From Chloroflexi bacterium bin125 (GTDB taxonomy: Bacteria > Chloroflexota > Dehalococcoidia > Bin125), in assembly GCA_002239025.1 (NCBI GenBank), contig MPNM01000002.1, forward strand, positions 310,001 to 374,000: a stretch of DNA of 64,000 nt. Direction: 5' to 3'. The position numbers and the translations under genes were made by a program. Below are positions 31,968 through 39,880 of this stretch, piece after piece. Every line of letters starts with the position of its first letter. Within the stretch, counting starts at the first letter, position 1. The notes under the pieces were generated by a model. That model did not search any database. It was not told the origin of the DNA and saw only the letters and a list, made by a program, of their open reading frames with translations.

Positions 31968-32459
31968 ATGGCTGAGACAGCCGACGGCGGACCGATCGGC
32001 TCGGACGGAGAAGAAGCCGGCGATGCGCTCATTGAAGAAGAAGAAATCGAAGAAGAAGAAGAGGTAGAGCCCCTGGGACAGCGCGTGCGCGCGCTGCGCC
32101 ATGCGCAGAAGCTGTCACTCAGCGAAGTGGCCAGACTGTCGGGCGTGTCCAAGGGCTACCTGTCACAGGTCGAGCGCTCACCCACCGCCCGGCCATCCGC
32201 GGCCACACTGTTTGCCATCGCACGCGCCCTCGGCACGTCTGTCGCCCAACTCTTCGAGAATCAGGATCTCGAGCCACTGTTCCCCGATGACCTGGACATC
32301 TCCGACAGCCTCAGAGAGTTCAGCGAGGAGGCCGATCTTCCGCCCGCCGACATCGAAATGTTGGCCGGCATTCGCTACCGCGGCGCCTCACCCGAGACGA
32401 AAGAAGATTGGCGCTTCCTGTACGAATCAATCCGCCGCAGCGTCGGCAACATCCGCTAG
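31968..32459 (+). CDS. XRE-family helix-turn-helix regulator
   Basis: A 163-residue DNA-binding protein. Residues 1-44 are an acidic leader (EEEEIEEEEEVEP). The HTH follows: LGQRVRALRHAQKLSLSEVARLSGVSKGYLSQVERS, then PSAATLFAIARALGTSVAQLF. The C-terminal third (LPPADIEMLAGIRYRGASPE, WRFLYESIRRSVG) resembles small XRE regulators of Actinobacteria and Chloroflexota. The start is the ATG at 31968, 76 bp after the tmRNA 3' end; GAGGG lies upstream. Target unknown. Confidence 0.9.
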   Translation: MAETADGGPIGSDGEEAGDALIEEEEIEEEEEVEPLGQRVRALRHAQKLSLSEVARLSGVSKGYLSQVERSPTARPSAATLFAIARALGTSVAQLFENQDLEPLFPDDLDISDSLREFSEEADLPPADIEMLAGIRYRGASPETKEDWRFLYESIRRSVGNIR

Positions 32460-32790
32460 TCAAGACGAACGCGGCTCGGCGGACGACGGTCGCTCCATGC
32501 GCTCGTTCAGCCCTCAACGTTCTCACATTCTCCCATCAGAGATTCGGCACGTCTGGACACGACTCGATCGCACCCGTCTCAGCCCAGTTGGTTCGCCCGA
32601 CCGGCGGCGCGTCACGAAGCACAGCGACAATAACCAAAGGGCCCCAAAGGAATGTACGAGTTCGTGAACTAACCGGAAATGTGTTGCAGGAAATCGCCGA
32701 TCTGTGATGTACGATGCGACGAACTGACCCGGCAGGCTCAGTGCCGGGCGAGCTTTATCCGGCGGGAGAATCCCGTTGCAGGAGGTAAGA
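32460..32790 (+). promoter_or_regulatory. Leader region of the peptide ABC operon with strong RBS
   Basis: About 330 bp without a gene. It ends with the ribosome-binding site AGGAGG at 32780-32785, 5 bp before the ATG at 32791. No clear promoter boxes or riboswitch could be recognised by eye. Confidence 0.6.
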
Positions 32791-34938
32791 ATGAGCGAGC
32801 GAAACTATTGGCAGAGGATGCGCCGACGACAAATGTCGCGTCGCGCGTTGCTTGGTGCGTCCGCCCGAGCTGGCGTGGGAGCGGCTGGTCTGGCCCTGGT
32901 CGGCTGTGGCGACGACGATGACGACGGCCAGCAGGCCGCCGCACAGGTCGCCCAACAGCAGGATGGGCAGCAGCAGGCCATGCAACAGCAACAGCAGCAG
33001 CAGGCCATGCAGGACCAGGCGCAGCAGCAAGCTGACCAGGCCGATGCGCAGGAAGACGGCGCACAGCAAGACCAGCAGCAGGCGATGGTCGCCACGGCGG
33101 ACCACATCATTCGCGGCGGTCGCCGTGTGGCCCCGTTCGTCGGCCCCTACTCGGGCGACCCGCCTACGCTCGACCCGTACGAGAACCTGACCTACCGCGC
33201 CCAGATCCCTTCCGGTTTCCACTACTCGAAGCTGATCCAGGCAATCTCCGGTGGCGACGGCGTCAACCCCGGCAACACGGCGCAGTACGAAAACGACCTC
33301 GCCGCGACGATGCCGGAAATCCCCGAGCCAACCGTCTTCAACTTCACCCTGCGTGAAGACGCCAACTGGCACGATGTCGACCCGCTCAACGGTCGCCAGA
33401 TTACGATCGCCGACATCCAGGCGACCCACGACCGGTTCAAGGAAATCTCCGCCAACGCAGCCGGCTGGGACGGCGTCATCGCCCAGTTCACCACCGGCGA
33501 AGACAACTCGATCCGCTTCGACCTGCACAAGCCGCACGCGCCCTTCCTGACGCTGGCCGGCTCCTCGCAGCACATGTGGATTATGCCCCAGGAAATCGTC
33601 GACGACGGCACGGTCGCCCAGCGCCCGGTCGGCTCCGGTCCCTGGATCTTCGAGAACTTCGAACCGGGCGTGGCCATCAACTGGCGACGCAACCCGGACT
33701 GGCACCGCAGCCGCGACTACGTCAACGCCATGGTCGAGTCCGGCGCCGGCGGCTACAACGGCATCTCCAATGTCGACCCGCAGCTCTTCCCGCTGATGGA
33801 CGGCATCACCGCCACCATGAACGGCGACGTCAACGTCCTGATCCCCGCCCTCGGCGATGGATCGCTGGACTACTCGCAGCTCTCGCCTGCGATCTTCAAG
33901 CAGGCCCAGGATGCGGCGCCGGACATTGAAGACACCGCAGGTTACGTGTTCACCCTGAACACCGTACCCGGCGGCTTCTACTTCAACTACTCGATCCCGC
34001 CCTGGAACGACGTGCGCGTTCGACTCGCCCTGTCCATGTCGATGGACCGCGACGGCATCCTCGCCGCTACCGACGACACCGGTCGCGGCGGCTGGCACAG
34101 CCCGCTCTCGCAGATCGCGCCGTACTGGCTCGACCCCAAGGACCTCGACGCATTCGGCGAGACGTTCGAAGGCGATGACTCCGGTCTCACCTTCCACCGC
34201 GACATCGCCAAGGCTCGCGCCCTGCTCGACGCCGCCGGATTCCCCGAAGGCATTCAGGCGACGCTGCACGGCACTGCCGACTACGGCGCCACCGTGGTCA
34301 ACCTGTACGAGGCTTGCGCGTCCTCAGCCTCTGAGGCCGGCTTCCAGTTCGAGTTCTTCTTCAAGGAGTACGCCGCCTACATCGCCTCGATCTTCCGCGG
34401 CAACTTCCCCGACGACTGGGATGGCGAATCCAGCCACCTCGCCATCGGCCCGCTGTACGGCGGCGCCACCGACCCCGAGGACATCTGGGCTGCGGTCTAC
34501 GCCCGCACCTCCGGACGTCACAACTGGGGTTCCGGCGGTCGCACCCCGGACGGCCTGGCTTCGGTGCTCGAGATCGACACCGGCGGTCACGCCGAGGCCT
34601 GGTCTCACCCGAACGCCGTCTCCGGCGGCGGCCCCGAGACCGACGAGCGACTGCACGACATGTTCACCAAGCAGAAGGAACTGCTCGACTTCGATGAGCG
34701 CCTGGAGTACACCAGGGACATCCAGCGCTACATGTCGACCAAGCAGTACATGGTGCCGTACGTCGCGGCGCCGGGCGTCTACGCATTCAACCCCTGGATG
34801 CAGCAGCTCGAGCCGCGCGATGGCACGCTGATCGAGAACGCCGACCAGCGCATGTGGCCCAAGGCCAATTACGCCTGGGGCGCCGAGGCCGAGCCGTTCT
34901 TCATGCTCAACCAGAGCATCAAGGACGACTACGTCTAA
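32791..34938 (+). CDS. Peptide/nickel-type ABC transporter substrate-binding lipoprotein (family 5)
   Basis: A 715-residue extracytoplasmic solute-binding protein. The N-terminus has a twin-arginine-like signal, MSRRALLGASARAGVGAAGL, ending in lipobox LVGC with C39, suggesting Tat export and lipidation. Residues 45-105 are an extreme glutamine-rich tether. The SBP_bac_5 domain then runs to the end: YSGDPPTLDPYENL, VFNFTLREDANWHDVDPLNG, VGSGPWIFENFEPGVAINW and RLALSMSMDRDGIL. Members bind oligopeptides, sugars or opines. Two permease genes follow; the ATPases are not here. Confidence 0.94.
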   Translation: MSERNYWQRMRRRQMSRRALLGASARAGVGAAGLALVGCGDDDDDGQQAAAQVAQQQDGQQQAMQQQQQQQAMQDQAQQQADQADAQEDGAQQDQQQAMVATADHIIRGGRRVAPFVGPYSGDPPTLDPYENLTYRAQIPSGFHYSKLIQAISGGDGVNPGNTAQYENDLAATMPEIPEPTVFNFTLREDANWHDVDPLNGRQITIADIQATHDRFKEISANAAGWDGVIAQFTTGEDNSIRFDLHKPHAPFLTLAGSSQHMWIMPQEIVDDGTVAQRPVGSGPWIFENFEPGVAINWRRNPDWHRSRDYVNAMVESGAGGYNGISNVDPQLFPLMDGITATMNGDVNVLIPALGDGSLDYSQLSPAIFKQAQDAAPDIEDTAGYVFTLNTVPGGFYFNYSIPPWNDVRVRLALSMSMDRDGILAATDDTGRGGWHSPLSQIAPYWLDPKDLDAFGETFEGDDSGLTFHRDIAKARALLDAAGFPEGIQATLHGTADYGATVVNLYEACASSASEAGFQFEFFFKEYAAYIASIFRGNFPDDWDGESSHLAIGPLYGGATDPEDIWAAVYARTSGRHNWGSGGRTPDGLASVLEIDTGGHAEAWSHPNAVSGGGPETDERLHDMFTKQKELLDFDERLEYTRDIQRYMSTKQYMVPYVAAPGVYAFNPWMQQLEPRDGTLIENADQRMWPKANYAWGAEAEPFFMLNQSIKDDYV

Positions 34939-34959
34939 GGCTCATCTGTAGCAACCCCG

Positions 34960-35010
34960 CGGGAGGCGCGGCCCAGACCTGTTCGCAATGTCTGGTCACC
35001 GCGCCTCCCG
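34960..35010 (+). promoter_or_regulatory. Long hairpin between binding-protein and permease genes
   Basis: A 12-bp perfect stem CGGGAGGCGCGG/CCGCGCCTCCCG at 34960-34971 and 34999-35010 encloses a second stem CCAGAC/GTCTGG. No T-run follows directly. Such a structure after a binding-protein gene commonly protects the upstream mRNA or partly terminates transcription, giving more binding protein than permease. That role is inference. Confidence 0.65.
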
Positions 35011-35108
35011 TTGGCGTATCTTGGGCAACGTCGTGGGAGACGGAACCGGTTTCCCCGTCTGCGCTAAACACCTACGTGACGACGACTCACGAGTAAGGAC
35101 GACCAACG

Positions 35109-36074
35109 ATGCGACAGTACATCTTTCGTCGAATCCTGCTGATCATCCCCACGATGATCGGCGTGACCATGCTCGTCTCCCTGATCACCCAGCTCCTACC
35201 CGGCGATTTCATCGATGTGATGCTTGCCGACCACGTCGGACAGGGCGAGGACGTTGAAGAGATCCGCGCCAAGTGGGAAGAAGAGCTCGGTTGGGACAAG
35301 CCATGGATCGTGCAGTACGGCAACTGGCTCTGGCGGCTGGTGCAGGGAGACCTCGGTACGTCGCTGATCGGCGCGTTCCAGACGGTCAATGAGGAGCTCA
35401 AGACGAGGATTCCGGTGACGCTCGAGCTGGGAGTGTTGTCGCTGATTGTCGGGGTGGCGATCGCGCTGCCCGTCGGCATCATTTCCGCCGTCAGACAGGA
35501 CTCGGCGATCGACTACCTCACGCGTGGTGGCGCGATCCTGGCGTTGTCAATCCCCGGCTTCTGGTTGGCTGTGCTGATCATCCGTGTGATCTTCCCCCAG
35601 CTCGGTTTGCCGTCGCTGCCGCTCCTGTATAGCGATCCGACCGAGAACCTGGCCGAGAATCTGCGCCAAATGTATATTCCGGCGATCATCCTCGGGATCG
35701 GACTGGCCGGTCCGGTCATGCGCCTCACCCGTGGTGAGATGCTCGAGGTGCTGCGCCAGGACTACGTCCGCACGGCCCGGGCCAAGGGGCTGCAGGAAAA
35801 CTCAGTCATCGTCCGGCACGCCATGCGCAACGCCTTGATCCCGGTTCTGACATTGATCGGCCTGTCGGCCAGCATCCTCGTCGGCGGATCGGTGATTATG
35901 GAATCGATCTTCACGCTGCCCGGTATGGGACTGCGGATGATCACCGCGCTCAAAGACCGCGATATCCCCGTGGTCATGGGCATCATGGTCGTCATTGCCA
36001 TCGTCGTGATCGTTGCCAACCTGTTGATCGACATCGCATACTCGCTCGTCGATCCGCGCATTCGATACAACTAA
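35109..36074 (+). CDS. Peptide-type ABC transporter permease (DppB-like)
   Basis: A 321-residue permease. The start MRQYIFRRILLIIPTMIGVTML is typical of DppB/OppB, followed by LLPGDFIDV and the periplasmic region W...GDLGTSLIGA. The coupling motif is YVRTARAKGLQENSVIVRHAMRNALIPVLT. About six spans. AAGGA sits before the ATG. It is 38 bp upstream of the second permease gene in the same operon. Confidence 0.95.
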   Translation: MRQYIFRRILLIIPTMIGVTMLVSLITQLLPGDFIDVMLADHVGQGEDVEEIRAKWEEELGWDKPWIVQYGNWLWRLVQGDLGTSLIGAFQTVNEELKTRIPVTLELGVLSLIVGVAIALPVGIISAVRQDSAIDYLTRGGAILALSIPGFWLAVLIIRVIFPQLGLPSLPLLYSDPTENLAENLRQMYIPAIILGIGLAGPVMRLTRGEMLEVLRQDYVRTARAKGLQENSVIVRHAMRNALIPVLTLIGLSASILVGGSVIMESIFTLPGMGLRMITALKDRDIPVVMGIMVVIAIVVIVANLLIDIAYSLVDPRIRYN

Positions 36075-36112
36075 CCATTCCGTGCTAAGCGGGTGAGAGG
36101 GGAAGCGGGCTG

Positions 36113-37537
36113 ATGTCAGACGCGCAAGAGTCCGTATCGGCGTACGCGGTCCAGGACGAAGGCGGAATCGGGCCCTGGATTCGCGATCAGATGCAGTTGC
36201 TGATCGACCGCTCGGTCTCCAGCCCGATCGGCTTCATCACCGCCATCCTGATGCTGATCGCCGCCGGGACCGTCGGCTTCCTCGTCGGTGTGTTGATCAT
36301 GCCCTACTGGATGTACAGACGGAAGAAGTACCTGGGCGCATTCGGCGCATTCATCCTGCTCACCTGTGTCGTCGTGGCCGCGATTGCGCCCGTGATTCAG
36401 ACCGTCGAACAGGATCCGGCCGCCGTTCGAGTCGCGCCCTACACGAAGGCTTCGTTCTCCGAGCGCTTCCTGTCGCCGAACGCCGATCACGTCATGGGCA
36501 CCGATAACCAGGGCCGCGACCTCGTGACCAGGATCATCTACGGCTCCGAGGTCACTGTCCTCGTCGGCCTCGGCTCAGTCATCGCCACGGCCATTCTCTC
36601 TACGGCGATCGGGCTCGTCTCCGGCTATTTCGCCGGCACTGGCGCAACCTGGGCAATGCGTGCGCCAAGCTTCATTCTGGCGATGCGCATCCCCATACCC
36701 GCATCAATGACTGGACCCGGGCTTGCGTATGCGATCCCGCGTCTGATTGCGAGTTTCCCGCTCTGGTGGTTCTTCGCTTTACCCTTCGCGCTTGTCGTGC
36801 TGGCGGCGCAGATCATGATCAAGATCATCGACATCGGCACCCTTGGTCTGTTCAACTCACAGATCGAGCAGGCCCAGGATGCAGTGCTGCGCGACCTGCC
36901 TTCCAAGGGCGGGCCGGTGCCGGATGTCGACATCGTGCTGCAGCGCATCGTCGACGTCTGGAACGCCTTCCCCGCCATCTTCCTGATTCTCGGCATCCTC
37001 GCCATCATCGGGGCCGGGGGGAGCGGATTCTTCGGGGTCGGTTTCGGTCCCAACTTCGGACCGCAGGCCAACATCGGCGATGAATGGTTCTGGCAGGTCT
37101 TCCCGCGCACTACCACCGTCATCCTGACCGTGGCGCTGGTGCTCGCCGCCGGAAACTCGCGTATCGTGCGCGGCGCCGTCCTCGCCACCCGCGCCGCCCA
37201 GTATGTCGAGGCCGCTCGCACCTTGGGCGCATCCAACGTGCGCATCATGGTCGCCCACATCGTGCCCAACATCATGGCCACGATCATCATTCTCGCCTCG
37301 CTCAACCTCGGCGCGGCCGTGCTCATCGAAGCCGCCATCTCGTTCCTCGGCTTCGGCATCCCGCCGCCCTTCCCCACCTGGGGTCGCGACACCGGCGGCC
37401 TCGCCCTGCTCTACGCGAGCGAGGCCTGGTGGCTGGGCGTCTTCCCCGGGCTTGCGATCATGATCGCCGTCTTCGGCTTCAACATGATGGGCGACGCCCT
37501 CAGGGATATCCTCGACCCACGCCTGCGCGGTACCTAA
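36113..37537 (+). CDS. Peptide-type ABC transporter permease (DppC-like) with ~95-residue insertion
   Basis: A 474-residue DppC/OppC homologue, far longer than the usual ~300. The family core is complete: HVMGTDNQGRDLVTRIIYGS, VGLGSVIATAILSTAIGLVSGYF, then RIVDVWNAFPAIFLIL and the coupling motif YVEAARTLGASNVRIMVAHIVPN (about 364-386). Residues ~177-272 are an insertion between GYFAG and VLQRIVDVWN that adds one or two spans (LWWFFALPFALVVLAAQI) and a polar loop. There is also a longer N-terminus with an extra span (residues 38-65). ABC ATPase genes do not follow; a terminator-like hairpin does. Confidence 0.93.
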   Translation: MSDAQESVSAYAVQDEGGIGPWIRDQMQLLIDRSVSSPIGFITAILMLIAAGTVGFLVGVLIMPYWMYRRKKYLGAFGAFILLTCVVVAAIAPVIQTVEQDPAAVRVAPYTKASFSERFLSPNADHVMGTDNQGRDLVTRIIYGSEVTVLVGLGSVIATAILSTAIGLVSGYFAGTGATWAMRAPSFILAMRIPIPASMTGPGLAYAIPRLIASFPLWWFFALPFALVVLAAQIMIKIIDIGTLGLFNSQIEQAQDAVLRDLPSKGGPVPDVDIVLQRIVDVWNAFPAIFLILGILAIIGAGGSGFFGVGFGPNFGPQANIGDEWFWQVFPRTTTVILTVALVLAAGNSRIVRGAVLATRAAQYVEAARTLGASNVRIMVAHIVPNIMATIIILASLNLGAAVLIEAAISFLGFGIPPPFPTWGRDTGGLALLYASEAWWLGVFPGLAIMIAVFGFNMMGDALRDILDPRLRGT

Positions 37538-37563
37538 GCGCAACTGGCATGGTCAACCACATC

Positions 37564-37589
37564 AAGGCCGCTCCTCCGGGAGCGGCCTT
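37564..37589 (+). terminator. Terminator-like hairpin after the peptide ABC operon
   Basis: A perfect 10-bp stem AAGGCCGCTC/GAGCGGCCTT with a 6-nt loop, 26 bp after the permease stop. The usual T-run is weak, so factor-dependent or partial termination is possible. Confidence 0.65.
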
Positions 37590-37734
37590 GGTGATCCAGG
37601 CGTTCCGCACTCTGGATCCTGACCCATCCAGGTCTTCAGAACACGTCCGGCCGAGCGAGAGATCCGCCCCACTTCAGTCATTGCCGCGCTCCGTCGCGGC
37701 AATCTCGTAATGCGGCCGATGCTCGCTGCGTGGT

Positions 37735-37850
37735 CGACAATGGTGGCGAGCCCGGCGAGGCACCCGCGGCAAGCGCGGGTATGACGGCAGTGGCGCGCGG
37801 CTCATCGCAGTCACCACAGCGATGCATCAGTCTCTGCAAGGAGAAGCGGG
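37735..37850. repeat. Dispersed repeats in the gap between permease and mutL genes
   Basis: Contains a partial copy of the GCGGCAAGCGCGGGTATGACGG repeat (compare 46283-46306) and the motif GATGCATCAGTCTCTGCAAGG (compare 43290-43312). No gene is visible between 37590 and 37927. Confidence 0.6.
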
Positions 37851-37927
37851 GAATGCGAACCCGCTCGGTGTGGGTGTCGAGCGTCCATGTGAGCACGCCC
37901 CATCCAGATGGTGGCGAGCAGTGGGGC

Positions 37928-39880
37928 CTAGATGCGCCCAAACTGACGCAGTACGTCGGTCGCCGGAATCTCCACCAGGGTCGGCCGCCCGTGCGGACAA
38001 GAGTGCGGATTGGCGCACTGCTCGAGGTCGCGCAACAACGCCGTCATTGCCGCTGGGTCGAGCACCGCGCCGCGGCGCACCGATCCGTGACAGGCGGCCG
38101 AAGCGGCCGCGCGGTCGAATCGCTCCGGCTCATCCGGATCCGGACCCAGATCAGACAACACGCCCCGGATCACAGTCTCGGCATCGGCCGTTGCCAGCGC
38201 CCCCGGCAACGAGTGCAGCCTGAGCGCTCGTTCGCCGAACAGGTCCGCCTCGAATCCGAGCCGGCCCAGCCGCTTCGCCGCTGTATCCCAATTGGCCGCT
38301 TCCTGGGCATCCAGCGAGATCACTAGCGGCGTCAGCAAAGGCTGGCTGCCGCGCTCCCGGTGACCGCTCGTGTCACCGCTCGTGCTGCCGTTCGCGCCGT
38401 CTGCGGCCAGCAGGCGCTCATACAACACCCGTTCGTGCGCAGCATGCTGGTCGATTAGCACCAGCCCTTGCGGGCCCTCGCCGATAATGAACGTGCGGTG
38501 CAACTGGCCGACCATCCGCAGCGGCGGCAGCCGATGTCCCTCGCCCGACGTCAGGCTCAAATCCAGGGTCGGCGCCGGCGCCGACTCCGCCACCGAAGCT
38601 CGCGGCAACGCCATGCGCGGCATCGGCGGCAGCCCGGCAGATGCGCCGCCCTGCGTCTCACCGCGCCATGGCGATCCCTCGTCCTCGAATGACTTGGGCC
38701 GCTCTCGCCAATCCTGACGCTCCGGCGGCTCCACCGTCCCGGCAGCCAACGGGTCGGCCGCCGGCCCTCCGGCCGCGCCCACATCGTCGCCACTCAAACG
38801 CTCCACTCCAAGCCGACGCGGCGAAGCGTAGCGATCGCCCGACAGCGCCGCGCGAATCGTGCGCTGCAGCAGCGAGAAGGCGGCCTCCGGATCGCGCAGT
38901 TTGACTTCGGTCTTGGCCGGATGGATGTTGACATCGACCGCCTCCGGCGGCACGGTCAATCGGGCCACGACCAGCGGGAACGACCCTGACGGCAACCAGT
39001 CGCGGTAGGCCTCCTGCACCGCATACGAGAGCCTGCGGTCATGCACGGGCCGGCCGTTGACGAACAGCCGGATCGCATCCCGTGTCCGGCGCGCGTCGTC
39101 GGGCGATCCCGCGAATCCCTCCAGCGACACCGCTGCCCGATCCGAGTCCGCCTCCAGCGCCAGCGCTCGCTCGGCTGCCTCCGGGCGGAAGACGCTGGCC
39201 AGCGCCCCGCGCAGCGACTCCGACCAGTCCGCGCCGGGCTGCGATTCGTGGGCCAACGGCGTGCGACCGTCGATCATCAGGCGCAGCGCACAGCCCGGGT
39301 TGGCCAGGATCGAGTCCGACGCCGCCCGCAGCAGCGCGCTGCGCTCGGCCCGCCTGCCGGCCAGGAAGGCGCGGCGCGCCGGTTGTCCGGCGAACAGGTC
39401 GACCACTTCGACCGAAGTGCCGACCGCCCGCGCCGCCGGGCGCGGACCAATCTGCCGTCCCTGCTCAAACTCGATCAGCGTCGCTGCCGACTGCGACTCA
39501 ATCCGCGTCGTCAACGTCAGCCTCCCAGCCGCCGCCGCAATCGCCGGCAACGCTTCGCCGCGAAAGCCGTAACTCTCGAGACGCGCCAGGTCATCCACCT
39601 GCGCCAGCTTCGAGGTTGCATGGCGGCGAAAGGCCAGCGCGACCTGCTCTGCGGCGATGCCCCTGCCGTCGTCGTGGACCGCGATCAACTCGCGTCCCGC
39701 CCCCGTCAGCTCGACGGCGATCCGTCCCGCGCCTGCATCGGCCGCATTCTCCAGCAGTTCCTTGAGCACCGCCGCCGGACGCTCGATCACCTCACCCGCC
39801 GCAATCTGCGCCGCCACCCGTTCCGGCAGTTCACGAATGGGCCGCAGCGCCGTCCGCTCGACAGAGTCGATAGTCGTCAT
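37928..39880 (-). CDS. mutL: DNA mismatch repair protein MutL
   Basis: A 650-residue MutL. The GHKL ATPase is N-terminal: VAAQIAAGEVIERPAAVLKELLENAADAG, then HDDGRGIAAEQ, RHATSKLAQVDDL and YGFRGEALPAI. KTEVKLRDPEAAF ends the transducer domain. After a Pro/Gly/Glu-rich linker (about 365-455) comes the dimerisation domain (LVLIDQHAAHERVLYERL, CANPHSCPHGRPTLVEI). The DQHAxxE and CPHGRP motifs indicate the endonuclease-type metal site found in species without MutH; a fuller check of the ExE and C-P-H-G-R-P ligands is warranted. It overlaps mutS by 4 bp. Confidence 0.97.
   Translation of the reverse strand: MTTIDSVERTALRPIRELPERVAAQIAAGEVIERPAAVLKELLENAADAGAGRIAVELTGAGRELIAVHDDGRGIAAEQVALAFRRHATSKLAQVDDLARLESYGFRGEALPAIAAAAGRLTLTTRIESQSAATLIEFEQGRQIGPRPAARAVGTSVEVVDLFAGQPARRAFLAGRRAERSALLRAASDSILANPGCALRLMIDGRTPLAHESQPGADWSESLRGALASVFRPEAAERALALEADSDRAAVSLEGFAGSPDDARRTRDAIRLFVNGRPVHDRRLSYAVQEAYRDWLPSGSFPLVVARLTVPPEAVDVNIHPAKTEVKLRDPEAAFSLLQRTIRAALSGDRYASPRRLGVERLSGDDVGAAGGPAADPLAAGTVEPPERQDWRERPKSFEDEGSPWRGETQGGASAGLPPMPRMALPRASVAESAPAPTLDLSLTSGEGHRLPPLRMVGQLHRTFIIGEGPQGLVLIDQHAAHERVLYERLLAADGANGSTSGDTSGHRERGSQPLLTPLVISLDAQEAANWDTAAKRLGRLGFEADLFGERALRLHSLPGALATADAETVIRGVLSDLGPDPDEPERFDRAAASAACHGSVRRGAVLDPAAMTALLRDLEQCANPHSCPHGRPTLVEIPATDVLRQFGRI

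Noticed and set aside
32755-34269. Long open frame of about 504 codons antisense to the substrate-binding protein
   Set aside because: It is a codon-bias shadow of the strongly supported plus-strand SBP gene; no family resemblance and no ribosome-binding site.
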